Shown here: positions 12,701-25,409 of the stretch, one piece after another
Layout: every line of letters begins with the position of its first letter
Position numbering within the stretch: the first letter of the stretch is position 1
DNA from: Blepharisma japonicum
Taxonomy: Eukaryota > Ciliophora > Heterotrichea > Heterotrichida > Blepharismidae
Length of the DNA: 64,000 nucleotides
Assembly (NCBI GenBank): GCA_949751835.1
Contig: CATKHK010000078.1
Coordinates: forward strand, 149,711-213,710
Direction of reading: 5' to 3'
The notes under the pieces: generated by a model
Told to the model about the DNA's origin: nothing
Databases searched by the model: none
The model's input: the letters and a program-made list of their open reading frames with translations, nothing else
Program-made: the position numbers and the translations under genes

Positions 12701-15700
12701 TTTGCAGCAGGCTGCACTCCTGTTTCAACCCCTGTCATTGATACCTCATTTAATGGTCTCTTTCTAGGTACTTATGGAATCTTTACGACAGGAACCTCAG
12801 CAAGCAAGTATCAATTCTTTTATAATCCAGAAGCAGTTGACCCGATACCTGTCAAGGATCGAGGGCTGTATTTTGATGGGCAAAGCTATTATCTGCAGTC
12901 AAATGTAAACGTTTACTTGTCTCATAGCTTTTCTTTGGGTGCTTGGATTTATGTTGTAGATGATGGTGATTTTGTGCAAAAACTTACAAGAGTTTTCTTT
13001 TCTTCCAAAGGGGATGTCAAGATTATATTAGAAGGTCCTACTACCTCTACTACTACAAAATCAATACCTGGCTCGGCTACTTCATTTACAAGTTGAACAT
13101 ATCTTTCATTGTCCTCATCGCTTGATTTAACAGCTATAGTTACCACTATTACAGTTTCAGTCAATAATGCTGTTTTCTCGACCCCTACCACTTACCAAAA
13201 ATTGATTTATAGAGACACGCTTAATACTAAATTAACAATAGGAAAGTCCACACAGAGTTATTTCCAAGGCTATATATTTGATTTTAAACTATGAAATGCG
13301 GCTGTAGACTTCACTACAACAATTGATAATGCATTCAGCCTTACCCCAGGCATGTTGTGCAATTTAACTCAATATTACGATGGAGCCGCTTGTGCAAATT
13401 GTGATATAAGCTGCACAATAGGGTGCACAAGGGCTGGATCTTGTAATCAATGCGATGATAAATTGTGTGCCATATGCACTGGATTTGCAGCTGGTCTTTG
13501 CACTCAATGCGTTTCTAATGCAGGAAATACCCCATGCGCTTGCAATCCTGGGTACACTGTTGACTCAAGTGGGTTTTCTTGCATCAAATTGGCTTTAACT
13601 TGTGCAACAGGAACAGGATCTCAATATAACCAATGTTTGACATGTAATAGTCCTTTCTATTTGCTGAATACAATCTGCACTAATGCGTGCCCTGATGGGT
13701 ATGATGATTCGTCGGGAATTAATTGTATTTCTACCTCCAACCCAAGCTTGAGTATTTCACTGAATGATATTATCCAATTGAACACTGTCAGCAATGTTGG
13801 AACTCTTGCAGTCGGCCTTGATAATACTAATCTCTATCCGCTATGAGAAAATAGTGATCCAAGTCCAGCCATAAATAGAGGCTATTACTTCAGCACTAAA
13901 AACTCACTTCAAGGTGGTACTTTTCTCATTAGTCCTTGATTTACTGTTTCGATTTGGATTCGCCCTGTTGCGGCGAGTGCTCAATATGTATTCTTAAAAA
14001 AAGATGGGACTCTTGAAATTCTGGCATTTAAAATTGCAAGCAGCACTGCAATATCATTAAAAATGAGCTTATCAGACCGAACTTTGCTTACTCTTACTCA
14101 AACCAGCGGGTCCTCTCTAAGTTCTAAGTGAAATTTAATGTCATTTACTGGACAAATAATTTCTTCAGGAGCATACCAAATCAATTCATACATAAATAAT
14201 GCTGCAAGTTCAGCAGTCACCGGCTCAGATCCTACAGTCTATTTCTTTGATTCAGGTAAACTTTATATTGGCTCAGATGCTTCAAGTCTAAATGGACTCA
14301 AGGGATTTATTTATACTCTCAAAATTTATACTGACCAAAACAAAAATACAGCTGATTGGTCTAGTTCTTGCTCTGGATGCACTAATTGTCCAGTTGGAGG
14401 AGTATGTCCCAACACATGCCAAATAGCTCAATATCCTGACGGTTCAGGGGGTTGCCCTAATTGTGATCCCGCACTTTCTTGCTCAAGGGGGTGCCGAAGC
14501 TGAGACACTTGCAGACTGTGCGCAGATAAAACATGTTATAGTTGCACTTCCTTCTCAGGGCCTTGTACTGGATGTATTCCCAACGCTTCTCAGTCAGGAT
14601 CCATTTGCGCTTGCAATGCGAACGCTATTTGGGTTCATGTGACTGAGAGTTGTGATATATGCGATAACCTATGCAGCCATTGTGCTTCAACAATTTACTT
14701 TGAATGCTCTCTTTGTGCAGGAAGCAACGTTTTAGTTGGGACTATTTGCTTACGAAGCTGCCCAACTGGTTTTTCAACTTCTCCATGCACAACTTCGAGC
14801 ACTCCATTGCTCAATGAACATTTTGATACAAGCTTTGAAGGCTCTTATGATATTTTAGTCACTTCAGCAGATGCAACTACATACCAATTCTTCCACTCCC
14901 CAGACTCTGCTGATCCCATTCCAGCTAAAAGCAGAGGGCTCTACTTTTCAGGAGCTCAGTATTTAGTTTCCAGTACGCCAATGTACCTTTCTCATGATTT
15001 TTCAGTAGGGTTGTGGGTTTATCCTATTTCTGGAGACATTTTTCAAAAAGATCCAATCATTTCTATGAATTCGAATGGAACTGCGTCATTTCTGCTTGAG
15101 ACTGAGCTTGAAGTGGACTCTCTTGAAACTTCAACAGTTGCAAATCTTCCTGATTGAGTGTATCTATCTGCCTCAGCCACTTATTCATCTGCCTCAACAA
15201 CTCTTAAGTTCTATATGAACAATGGAGTGTCCTGAACAGCTTCAATAATAAACTACATTGCCAGAGATCAACTTGGGAAGTATTTATATATTGGAAAAAG
15301 CCAAAATACATTTTTTGAGGGCTTTATTTATACCTTTAAACTATGAAATTATGCAGTGAGCAGCTTTTCAACTGAATACTCAGCTGATATTTGTGGAGGA
15401 TCTGGAATATCATGTCTATGAGATGCAGATATCACCTATTATGTCAGCTCTGGGACAAATAAGCCTTGCCTCACCTCATGTTCATATGGGTGTGTTCGAG
15501 GAACATCTTGTAATATATGTGACGACCCTTTGTGTAATAAATGCTCAAGCTTCTATGCTGGTGATTGCTATCAATGCGTTACTCATGCTAGTGGGGTACC
15601 ATGCACTTGCGAATCAACATACTATTTATCTTCAAGCGGCTCTACTTGCTTAGACTGCTTTTTGGGCTGTTCTGTATGCACATCTTCAGACTATAACACG

Positions 15701-18700
15701 TGTAGTCAATGTATATCTGGATACTATCTCTTTAATAATGTTTTATGTGATACTCAATGCCCTGATGGATTTATACAAAGTACAAATATTTGTCAGCTTG
15801 ATAAAAGCCTCATTATAGATTTGAGCTTAAATGATTACATAGTGCTTGATACCTTAAGCGGATTTAATGTTGGAGCTGATAACTCTGGTAAGTATCCAGA
15901 CTTTGATGCCAACGATCCAGTGCCTGCAATTAATAGAGGATACTTTTTCAATGGAAATAGTCTTATGAAAATGGCTTCTCAATCTATTTTTAGCCCTTAC
16001 TTTACCATTATAGCTTGAACTTACCCACAGAAACAAGGAGCGATACTTCTAAAATCAAACACATCAACTGATTTCCTCAAACTCACAATAGATTCTTCAG
16101 GATTTCTTACTCTAGTGATAACTCTCAATGACGCATCAACTCTTATATCTATTGCTTCCACAAATACTATGGGAAGCTGGCATTATTGTGCTTTCACAGC
16201 CTTTATTGAAACAAGTGGAGCCACTACAGTTAGCATTTATATTGATAGCTCTCTGCTTACCACCATGACTTCTACCTCAAAAACTTACTTTAGAGATGCT
16301 TCTTCAAGTTTGAACTTGGGGATGATATCTAGCTCGTCAACAGCTAGCTTTCAAGGATTTCTGTGAAGCTTGAAAATTTTTAATGACGAAACCCATAAAG
16401 ATAACGACTGGCCAGCGTCTAGTTGCACAAGCAGTCCTTGTATCAGTTGCCCCACTGGCTCATTTTGCCCTAGTTATTGCCCAATTTGGCAGTATCCTGA
16501 CACAACAACTTGCACAACCTGCAAAACTTCATGTGGAACTTACGGATGTCGAACCGATCAAACATGCAGGCTTTGTCTACAGAAAGAATGCTACTCTTGC
16601 ACATCATTTTCAGGCAACTGCTTGAAATGTATTACAAATGCTGACTTTGTAGGGACTCAGTGTCAATGCAATAAGAATGCATTATGAGTTGAAGCCACCG
16701 AGACTTGTGACTTGTGCAACTCGGTCTGTGAGTCATGCACAGATTTTACCTTTACAGGATGTGTTAAGTGTGAATCCCCTTTGCTTATGATTTCAAACGT
16801 TTGTGTTAGTTTTTGTCCGCTTGGATACAGCTCTTCGACAAACTCATGCACACTTAGCAATGATTTTGTATTTAGCTTTAAGCCACTTCAAATTAAAGAC
16901 CAAGTGATTGATTCTAAATCGAGCATTTCTTTATATGCTGGAGCTGATACCAGTTTTTATCCTTATTATAAGACATCAGATCCTTATGCTGCTGAATACA
17001 GAGGGTATTATTTTCGAGGAAGTTCATATATGAAATCCAAAGATACCACTCCATATTTGACTATAAGCCCGATATTCACTTTTGTAGCTTGGATTAGGCC
17101 TCATTCTGACTCAGGATGTATTTTCAGCAAGCAAGATAGTACAAGCTCAGTCGTAAACATTATTAATTTCTCATTGGCATCTGGTGGGTTTCCTTCTCTT
17201 ACAATAAAGTTGCAAAACGGGGCTTATGTTAGCTACACAAGCAGCTCTCTTTCAGTTACCCTTTCAACATGGAATTTCCTCATGGCTATCAGCATTATTA
17301 GTGGTACTCCAGAGCAGCAAATTCTCTTTTACGTGGACACCTCATTAGATAACTCTCCTGATCTCGGCGCATCCTGGTTTCAAGATATCCAATCCTCATT
17401 TTTCCTCTCAATTGGTGCTGCTCTTTCATCACTATCCTCTTCCACAAATTTCTACACAGGGTTTCTATGAAGCTTTGCCGTCTACAACTCTCAAAAAAGC
17501 GCTGCAGACCTTATTCTCTTTTCTTCATGCTCTGGCTGTTCTGTCTGTCCAATTGAGCTGGCAAATGTTTGCCTTCCTGACTGTGAACTTTCTAACTATT
17601 GGGATACGACTTCATGTCAAGCCTGCCAAGTTCAATGCAACTGGGGATGTGTGAGATATGATAAAAATTGCAATTTATGTCAAGATGTCATATGCAGTGT
17701 TTGTGACGATTACACCTCAGTTTGCATCACTTGCATGACAAATGCTCATTTATCTGGCAGTACATGTGTGTGTGATGATAATTATTTTTGGGACAGTACA
17801 AATGAGATTTGCAGTCAATGCGATGTTTCATGCAATAAATGCACAGCAGCAGGGAACAGCAACTGTGTTTCTTGCGCAAGCGATTATTTTACTAGTGCTG
17901 GAAAATGTATCGATACGTGCTCTGGTGGATTATTTTTGTATGCTGGGCAGTGTCTGGCAAGTTGTCCTGCTGGCTATGTTGGTAGTAACTATAAATGTGT
18001 CCTTGGGAAGACTTTCATTTTTGATCTTTCGTTCAGTTCTTTGAAAGGAATCCTTACTGACTCGCAAAGTCAGATCCAAGCCCTTACTGGAAATAGTCAA
18101 GATTTCTATCCAACCTATGACTCCGAGGATCCAATTGCAGCTCCTTTGAGAGGATTTTATTTCAATGGCTCCACTTCAATTATGCATCTCCCCAGTTTTC
18201 AAAACCTTACATCAGCAATTCTGAACTTTACAAGCTCATTCACCATAAGTATCTGAATCAATCCTGAACAAGATGATGGCGTGCTAATAATAAAACAAGA
18301 TACATCACTAAACACAGTTTTTTCAATAATGCTGAAGGCAGGATATGCGCAACTTGAGCTTCTATTTCTATCAAATGGGAAAACAGCTTTTACATCGCTC
18401 AATATTCCCAAAATTTCAGAATGAAATCATATAGCTTTTACAGCAGATTATCAGTCAGCAAATACAATAGTTAGTTCTTATATTAATGGAATTTTGGATA
18501 GTGCATCAGCTGCAATTAGTGACTATTTCAGTGATTTAAAAACTGGGGTCATAGTCACTATTGGGGCGCAGAAAGCAAGCAGCAAATATATAAACTTCTT
18601 CAAAGGATTCATTTATGAAATCCAAGGCTATAATATTGTAAAGACAATATCTAGCCTTGCACTTCCTCAATCTTCATGCAAAGAAGCCTGTCAGGCTTGC

Positions 18701-20794
18701 CCAATTGATGGAGTCTGCATTCCAAATTGCTTGATAAGCCAATTTTGGATTGGGCCTGCTTACAATAAGTGCTCAGCTTGCAATTCAAGCTGTAAAAGCT
18801 GCAAGGATTCAGGTAGTAAATGCAATTTATGTTATGATGAAAAATGCTTGGTCTGTGAATCATATAGCAGCGGATCTTGCACAACATGCAAAAATGGAAC
18901 TTCTAATCCTGCAGACTGTCAATGCGAAAACAACTTAGTCTGAAATTCAACAGCGGATTCTTGCCAATCTTGCCCATCAAATCAATATGCTAGCGAGTAC
19001 ATATGCCATGACTGCCCTAAATTATGTGCATCCTGCACAGGAGAGCTTGCATGCGAAAGTTGTGTCGAAAATGCAATGCTTGCCTCACAATTGTGCGTAT
19101 GCAAGCCAGGATATACTAAAAATTCAACCTCATGTCTCTATATTAGCTTTAGTGTTAACCTTACTGTAAACTACGACAATACTTTAGCTTTGAATTTTTC
19201 AGATGGCTTAATGAATAAACTGACTGAAAGCCAAATAACTATAAAAATCAGCAAAGGAGTCGTCATTTCGTGAAATATAACTATGATGAATGATACCTAT
19301 TATCTTATCACTTGCACCTTTGGGGCATCTGTAAGTTATGGGACTCAAATCACTATATCTTTCAACGATTTAACACAGGTGCTCTCAACTTCAAATGGAA
19401 TGCTTAAAGACTCAACTCTAACTGGGATTCTTAATAAATCCATTTTGACATCATCGCAGCAGCAAACCACTATCACTTCAAATCAGGTCTCTGCTACGAC
19501 CCAAGCAGTTATCGGGGTAAGTGCAGCTGTGTCTTGCTTGAATCCCAACTCATCGGGTCTATGGGCACTTTTGAATACAATATCTTATTTATATTTTATC
19601 CCAATCAGCGGTTTCCCAATTTCAGACAACATTTACGCCTTTTTTAACGCTATGAATAACGCGAATTTAATACCAAACTTTTTTGCATTCTTTGTAGACC
19701 AAAGTCAGGGGCACACACCTTATGCGGATGCTGTCAAATTTGGTTTCAGCAATGATTTGATTCTAATAAATGCAGGAAACCAACTAACTGTTTTATGTTA
19801 TATAGTTGGTATTTTTCCTATTGTATTTTTCCTTGCTAAATGTTCAGAAAGGTATATTGGCAAAAAATTTGACGCGATTCTCAAGCAGTACAAGTTCTCT
19901 ACTTTTTTGAGATTTTGGGTACAGTCTTACCTTGATATTGGATTTCCAGCTATAATTGGACTATTAACAGCGTTGCAAAACTGGAATTCGCTTCAAAGCA
20001 GTACTATAGAAATTGTAAACACCCTCATGTGTTTAATGTTTACAGTATGTTTTATTTAGGTATTATTAATTATTTCTCCTATTTCACTAGCTATTTTTTC
20101 ATATAGAAATATGCATAAAGTCACTGAAAAAAGAAATAAAACCTTTCATGATGTCTGGGGGTCATTTTTCTATGAATTTAAAAATGACAATGGCTTGCTC
20201 AGCACCCAGTACTACACTCTTTTCTTTTTAAGAAGAAATGTCTATTTCGTGTCTTTCATTTTTTTCAATGGCTCTCCTTATACTCAGCTAACAATTGGAG
20301 TTATTTTGTGCGTTGCAGTATTTTTTATTTAGTTCACTTTTTATATAATAGTTTATGCCCCTTTCGACGATCCTGTTATGCAGTGGTCCAATGCTTTGTC
20401 TGAAATCGGGATCACAGTAGTTTTCTTCATGCTCTCAGGATATTTGTTTAATATGAGTGGAGAGAGCCTAGGATATTTAGATAACTCTTTGATATATACG
20501 GTTATTGGAATTATGGGCATTCAAACAATGGCTCCTTTTATTATCTCAATCATTACATTAGTTCAAGTAATTAAGCAAAAATTGGAAGGAAAAGCAGGCT
20601 TACGCTCTCGACCGCTCAGATCTGCAAAGGTCAATCCAAAGAGGGTAGAAATAAACAACCTAAATGATTTTTTTGATGACAATCAATTTATTTCACTAAA
20701 TGCAGGCGATCAATCTCCAAGCACAATTTTAGGAGATGACACTAATACAATTTCTCAAAAGCCAATAAAATATTACTATCCATCAATGACTTAA
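9758..20794 (+). CDS. Giant malectin/LamG/cysteine-rich multi-pass membrane protein (about 3,668 aa)
   Basis: A single frame is open for 11 kb when TGA is Trp and two 15-nt introns (20045-20059 and 20318-20332, each ending in an in-frame TAG) are removed. Order: a signal peptide (residues 1 to about 20) and a malectin-like domain (about 28-190, with FAEIYF and RVFTIKIG). Next come cysteine-rich furin/GCC2-like repeats (CxxC pairs) alternating with eight LamG-like beta-sandwiches near residues 295, 638, 995, 1331, 1681, 2015, 2368 and 2748. Each LamG unit carries a D-P-x-P/A...RG-x-Y/F-F signature and ends in a GYIYxFxLWN-like strand. After residue 3200 there are about eight hydrophobic segments, then a short cytosolic tail. 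It resembles large ciliate cysteine-rich surface proteins with a TRP-like membrane end. A role in carbohydrate binding, adhesion or mechanosensation is inference. Further introns cannot be excluded. Confidence 0.85.
10640..18640 (+). repeat. Internal tandem repeats of LamG plus Cys-rich units
   Basis: Within the giant gene, two kinds of LamG-like unit alternate. Type A has GTYGIF-like and PIPVKSRGLYF signatures and starts near 10640, 12740 and 14800. Type B has the signature RGYYF or RGYFF and starts near 11670, 13750 and 15800, with two more B-like units near 16860 and 18000. A plus B with its Cys-rich linkers repeats at about 2.1 kb (about 700 aa), three times over. This indicates duplication of a two-domain block followed by divergence. 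Confidence 0.75.
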
Positions 20795-21117
20795 TAATTA
20801 ATTATTAATATAAGGCTTTAATGAATTTGTATATTAAATTCGAATAAAATTATTTCTGATTCTCTTTACTGTAATTGATTATAAGCTAAGCTATATTAAT
20901 TAGCTGTCTATAAAAAGCAATATTTTAAAACTTAATAATTAATCAGTGCTTATGCAATGAATTTATCCATACTTTTATTAGCTGATATTATATTATTCAT
21001 GATTTATTTATTTCCAGTAAGATGTTCAATTAATGTAATAAAATTGCAATTAGTGCTCTTAGTAAAAGAAATTCCATTTAAATAAAAAAGGAATAGCTTT
21101 AACCAGTATTCAATAAA
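20795..21117. other. AT-rich spacer
   Basis: Nothing recognisable. It lies between the stop of the giant gene and the start of the ubiquitin-like fusion, both on the plus strand. Confidence 0.5.
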
Positions 21118-23214
21118 ATGCAAATATACTTAAAAAAAATTGACGGAAAGCATTTAAGCATTGATGTATCACCTCAAGAAACTGTTTTAAACTTCAAAAT
21201 GAAGGTTTCTAGACTTACCAAAATTCCTATTAAAGAATTTTATCTGATTTCTCAAGCTAGAATCCTTGAAGATAAATACCAATTTCAGTTTTATAACTTA
21301 GACAATGGAAAAACTGTTTCGCTTAATTTAGCTATAAAAGGAGGAGGATGTGCGAGTTCAAGTTCAAGATCAGCTGTTAACTCAATAAAGCCAAACAGAA
21401 AAAAAATTAAAGGGTCAATATCTCTAGATAAAATCCCAGACATTGAATCAGCTGCAGAAAATACACTGGGTAGAACACCTCAAAATAAAGTAATTAATAC
21501 ACCAAGTTCAATGATAAATAAAGAATTTAAGGATCCATATAAAAATAATTACAGCCTAAGAAAACTCAATACTATTGAATTTGGAATTAGCCATATATTA
21601 TGTGAGGAACTCTTAGATAATTTTTTGGCTGACATGAAATCTGAATTCACATATTGGATCAATGAAGAAATGGAACTTCGAGAGCAAAAATTGTTCAGAG
21701 ACTCGTTTAGATGCTTGAGTTTAAAATCATTCGAACTCTTAGAAGCTTGCATCTGCGAAGCAATTTTAAGAGGCATGATCGAGTATATAATAAATGAAAC
21801 TAAGCTCGATGCTTTAGTTGAATCTTTATTTATTGAAGAAATTGAAACTAAAATTCGTGTATCAAAAAGTTTAGATGGAACCAAAATTCTTCAATCTCAA
21901 AAAAAATCAATTCTCGAAGAGAGACTTTCAAAATCAATATATGAAGCTATTTTAATAGATTTTGCTAACAGTTTGAATCTCAACAAAGTAGCAGAAAACC
22001 TAATAAGTTCTTGCCAATCTGAGAACAAAAAATCAATTTTAATTTCAAAATCCTCACTGGTGAGGATTGAAAGTGTAGATGTGGCAGAAGAATATATCGA
22101 TGAAATGTTTACCCCTGGAGAGCATAGCCCTAATGAGTATTCATTAAATTACAACTGAGAAGAAGAAAAAAAGGTTAAGGGAAAAGGTATTAATATAGTC
22201 AACGAAAAAATCACCGATCTTGCAAAACCAAAATATGAAAAAGGAAAAAATACAGAAATTCCTCACCAGTTTAGCTTGAGAGCAAGCTCTATAGTCGAGC
22301 TTTGTAATGAAAGAATTGAATCCCGAGACATTGTTTGTGAACAAATGCTGGAAATTGGGAATAGGCAGTGCTTATTGCATGGAATATTAAATATATTTGG
22401 GAGCGTTCCTAAAACTTCAATTCAATTATCCCAAAATGATGGAAGTCGGCTGAGAGAGGATATAACTAATATGATGGAAATTATTAATTCCGCTGACTCT
22501 TATAATTTTACAAATATAAAAGGCAAGGTATTATCAAAGCAAACGGAAAGTGAAAAATTCCTTCACAGCAATAAGTTCTCAGTTGATCTAGCTCCTAGTG
22601 GAAAATCCTCAATTTCAATCTTAGATCTATCGTTCAAATGAAAATCATGCTATGACTCAATTCAACTAATTTCAGGCACACCATATAGATTTTTGTGCTT
22701 TGATTCAAATGAGATTGAAGCTTTCAAATTATACAACCTAGAAATTTATAAAATTCCTACAAGCCAACCCTCATTGGTAGCAGTTTTTATTCAATCAGAT
22801 GATTTAAAGAGCGAGCTGAAATTGGGGACTAAAAGAAACAAAACAGATCTTTACAGCTATTTTGAAGATATTTTTGCTAATTTTGGTGAAAAAGGAGAAG
22901 CTCCTACTGAGTTATGGATTCCAGTATTCAAAAAACAAATTAATTATAAAATTCCATGAATTGAAGGCTATGAAATTCCTCCTCAAGGAAATGAGACTAA
23001 TAGTCAATTTATTAAAAAATGCAAGGAGACAGTTGATCTTGAATTTAATGTTAATAATCCCTCAGTAAATAGTTTACAAGCACTAAAGCAGAGAGGGAAA
23101 ATTTTCACAAATAGCTTTATTTTTGGCTTAATAAATCTCAATGCTAATAAGGGGTTCAGTGATCCATTATTTTTGTGCCTTGTTGAACGGAAAGATCTCA
23201 TTTCTGCCAGATAG
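21118..23214 (+). CDS. Protein with N-terminal ubiquitin-like domain and large unknown extension (698 aa)
   Basis: ATG 21118 to TAG 23212-23214, with TGA codons read as Trp near 22156, 22639 and 22957. Residues 1-76 align without gaps to the ubiquitin fold. The start is MQIYLKKIDGK, RILED sits where ubiquitin has the QLEDG turn, and the end is LNLAIKGG, placing Gly at 75 and 76 as in ubiquitin. Ubiquitin's Arg72 and Arg74 are Ala and Lys here. The chain then continues through a Ser/Lys-rich linker (about 77-140), a helical charged region (about 145-330) and a C-terminal part (about 480-698) that I do not recognise. Cleavage after the Gly pair could release the ubiquitin-like part, but this is inference; it may equally be a fixed UBL scaffold domain. 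Confidence 0.75.
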
Positions 23215-23458
23215 ACAAAGATGATTGTAATTTGACTTTAATTACTTTATTATGTTATCTAATAATTTTTTTCAGTTTCTTCATTGATTTTTTTCACGAC
23301 TAAATAGAAGTCCAGTGCCTATTTCTCTAAACATTATTTTGGCTCTAATATGAATCTCATTAAATATCTTTATTTTATGTGTTTTCACTTGAATCTAAAA
23401 TATAATAATATTAAAATTATATTATTAATTAAAAATCTATTGTTAAGGTGCCTTTTTC

Positions 23459-24376
23459 TTATCTAAATAACCCAAGAATTTTAAAAAAATAATAAATCAT
23501 TTGAATTTGAATGTAGCAAGCAAAAATATTCAAATAAAAATGAGAATGATAACTTGTTGAATCGAATGTTTCCCTAAGAAATAAGGCCCAGGCAAAGCAA
23601 GCTGAATATGAAAAAAGTATAAACTCAGTTGTCATTCATGATGGTCAATTAACTATAATCCAAAAAAAGATGCTAAACTGAACACAATAGCATAATGATC
23701 AGCTAGCCAATTTAATGTATCCATATTCTTTTTCTTCTAAAAATTCTAAAATTAGAGTGTTAAAATATTTCAAGTTTTTGTTGGAGGTAGTCGATTTTGA
23801 AAAAGATTTCATTATTAAGTAGAATGAAAAATAAGCAATGCTTGACAGGAATATTGCTTCATAAATCCAAAAGACACACCTCATAATAAATCATTCAAAA
23901 TATCAGGCTGTATAATAATTATAAAGAGATTGGATAATTATCATTCCTAAGTAAGCCAAAAATTGAATATTTATCACATCATTGAGTTTTGAAATAATAA
24001 ATATAGATAGTGCCATGATTCAATAAGAAAAGTATGATATTGCCATAAGAGAAATAAATGAGACTGAGCTGATCTGATCTTTTTGAGATAGAAATATAAA
24101 TAAATAGATTTGAAGTCAACAAAAAATTGGCAAACATACAAAATATACACATCACTTAGATTTATTTTCCAAAAAGATTTGATATTTTCCAATAATATTA
24201 ACACATTCGAAATACAATATAATTGAATAGAGAATACAAAGATTTTCTATCATCATTTTATTGCTTGCTGTAACTTGACTTATGCATAATAAAACTCTAA
24301 CAAGAATCATGAAAGGAAAAGCTGCTGATATACCGCTAAGTTCTTGATCACCTTGTTTTATAAGCATTGACAGCAT
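23459..24376 (-). CDS. Multi-pass membrane protein of unknown family (305 aa)
   Basis: From ATG 24376 the frame is open to TAA 23459-23461 once several TGAs are read as Trp, including two near 24152 and 23699 that would split it under the standard code. The protein is strongly hydrophobic, with about seven to eight likely membrane segments, for example MILVRVLLCISQV, CVYFVCLPIFCWL, ISLMAISYFSYWIMAL and FWIYEAIFLSSIAYFSFYLI. Short charged loops lie between them and an acidic stretch (ILEFLEEKEYG) in the second half. I recognise no signature. The tail-to-tail neighbour is the ubiquitin-like fusion gene, with an AT-rich gap of about 245 bp. Confidence 0.65.
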
Positions 24377-24499
24377 TTTAATTTTAATTATAACTTAGTG
24401 TGTTTAAATTGCTAAACTACAGATTATTTTTAATTTTCAAGAATTAAATAAACTCTTTTTGATCAGCAGCTATCTTCGTCTTGACTTCATCTTAGCGAA

Positions 24500-25150
24500 T
24501 TAATTAAAAATCGAAATAGATAGTCCACTAGAAGCTAATAAGACAGGAAATCCCATGAATAGGATAGCACAAATAATGATTTGTAAAATAATTTTAAAAT
24601 TTTGCCAATAGAGAGTTCTTCTCATTTTTATTGTTTGATTGCTCAAACTCACTGCATCGACACACATATTTTCAGTCTTCTTGACAAGAGTTTCTATTTT
24701 TCCTTCTTTTTCTATCACTTTCTCGATATTATCAAGCATAATTTCTTTAGCTTTATCAATTTTATCTTTCAGGACAATTATTTTATCTGGGGTGATGCTG
24801 AAATATTCCATCTGAGCTCTGATTATTTCTTCAAAATGACTCTTTTTCAATTCAAACTCTTTTTCATTTATTCACTTAAAAAACCTCTCTTCCAAATCAT
24901 ATAGAAACCCGAATGCTGCTCCTTTTGGGAATAAAGAGTCAGTGATGCAGAGAAATATATAACTTGCATCATTATGAAAGTGAAAAATGTAGGAGCCTTC
25001 ATAGAGATAGGAGATTGAAGAATTTGGATGAAGTTCCTTTAAGATATGCTGTATCATTGGCTGAAAATTACGAAACAGTGGATTGATTTCTAAGAGAGGA
25101 GATGAGCTAGCAAAGCTGGAAATAAATACATAAAGAATTGAAGATGGCAT
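24500..25150 (-). CDS. Longin-type R-SNARE (VAMP7-like, 216 aa)
   Basis: ATG 25150 to the stop at 24500, with a TGA Trp at residue 93. Residues 1 to about 120 fit a longin domain (start MPSSILYVFISSF, then the ITDSLFPKGAAFGFLYDLEE region). A synaptobrevin SNARE motif follows at about 127-185 and a single C-terminal membrane anchor at about 190-212. This is the VAMP7/Ykt6-like layout for vesicle fusion, probably on endolysosomal or secretory membranes. The heptad layers are well kept (DNIEKVIEKEGKIETL). The central ionic layer, normally Arg in R-SNAREs, is Lys148 here. No palmitoylation or prenylation motif is seen at the C-terminus, which favours VAMP7 over Ykt6. Confidence 0.85.
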
Positions 25151-25409
25151 TTATGGATTTTAGAGTTTTTAGAAAATAGGGAAAATAGCAAACAATATCA
25201 AATCATTACTATTATAAATTCAATATACAGTTCCTTAAGTAGTATATTTTAAGCGCATTTATTTTTGTAATTAAATTTTAATTTGGTGTGTCTGAATATA
25301 TTTTTTGCTTAGTAAGACTTCATTGGATGGTGCTAAGCTTAATATATAATTTGGCTTGCGAAACCAACTCAATATATTTTATATGCTAATATAGTAGAAA
25401 GAACTTAAT

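Noticed and set aside
15393-15653. Alternative-frame plus-strand frames inside the giant gene (also near 16383, 17412, 17742, 18750 and 18987)
   Set aside because: They overlap the main frame, which has clear domains throughout; the Cys-rich composition opens the other frames.
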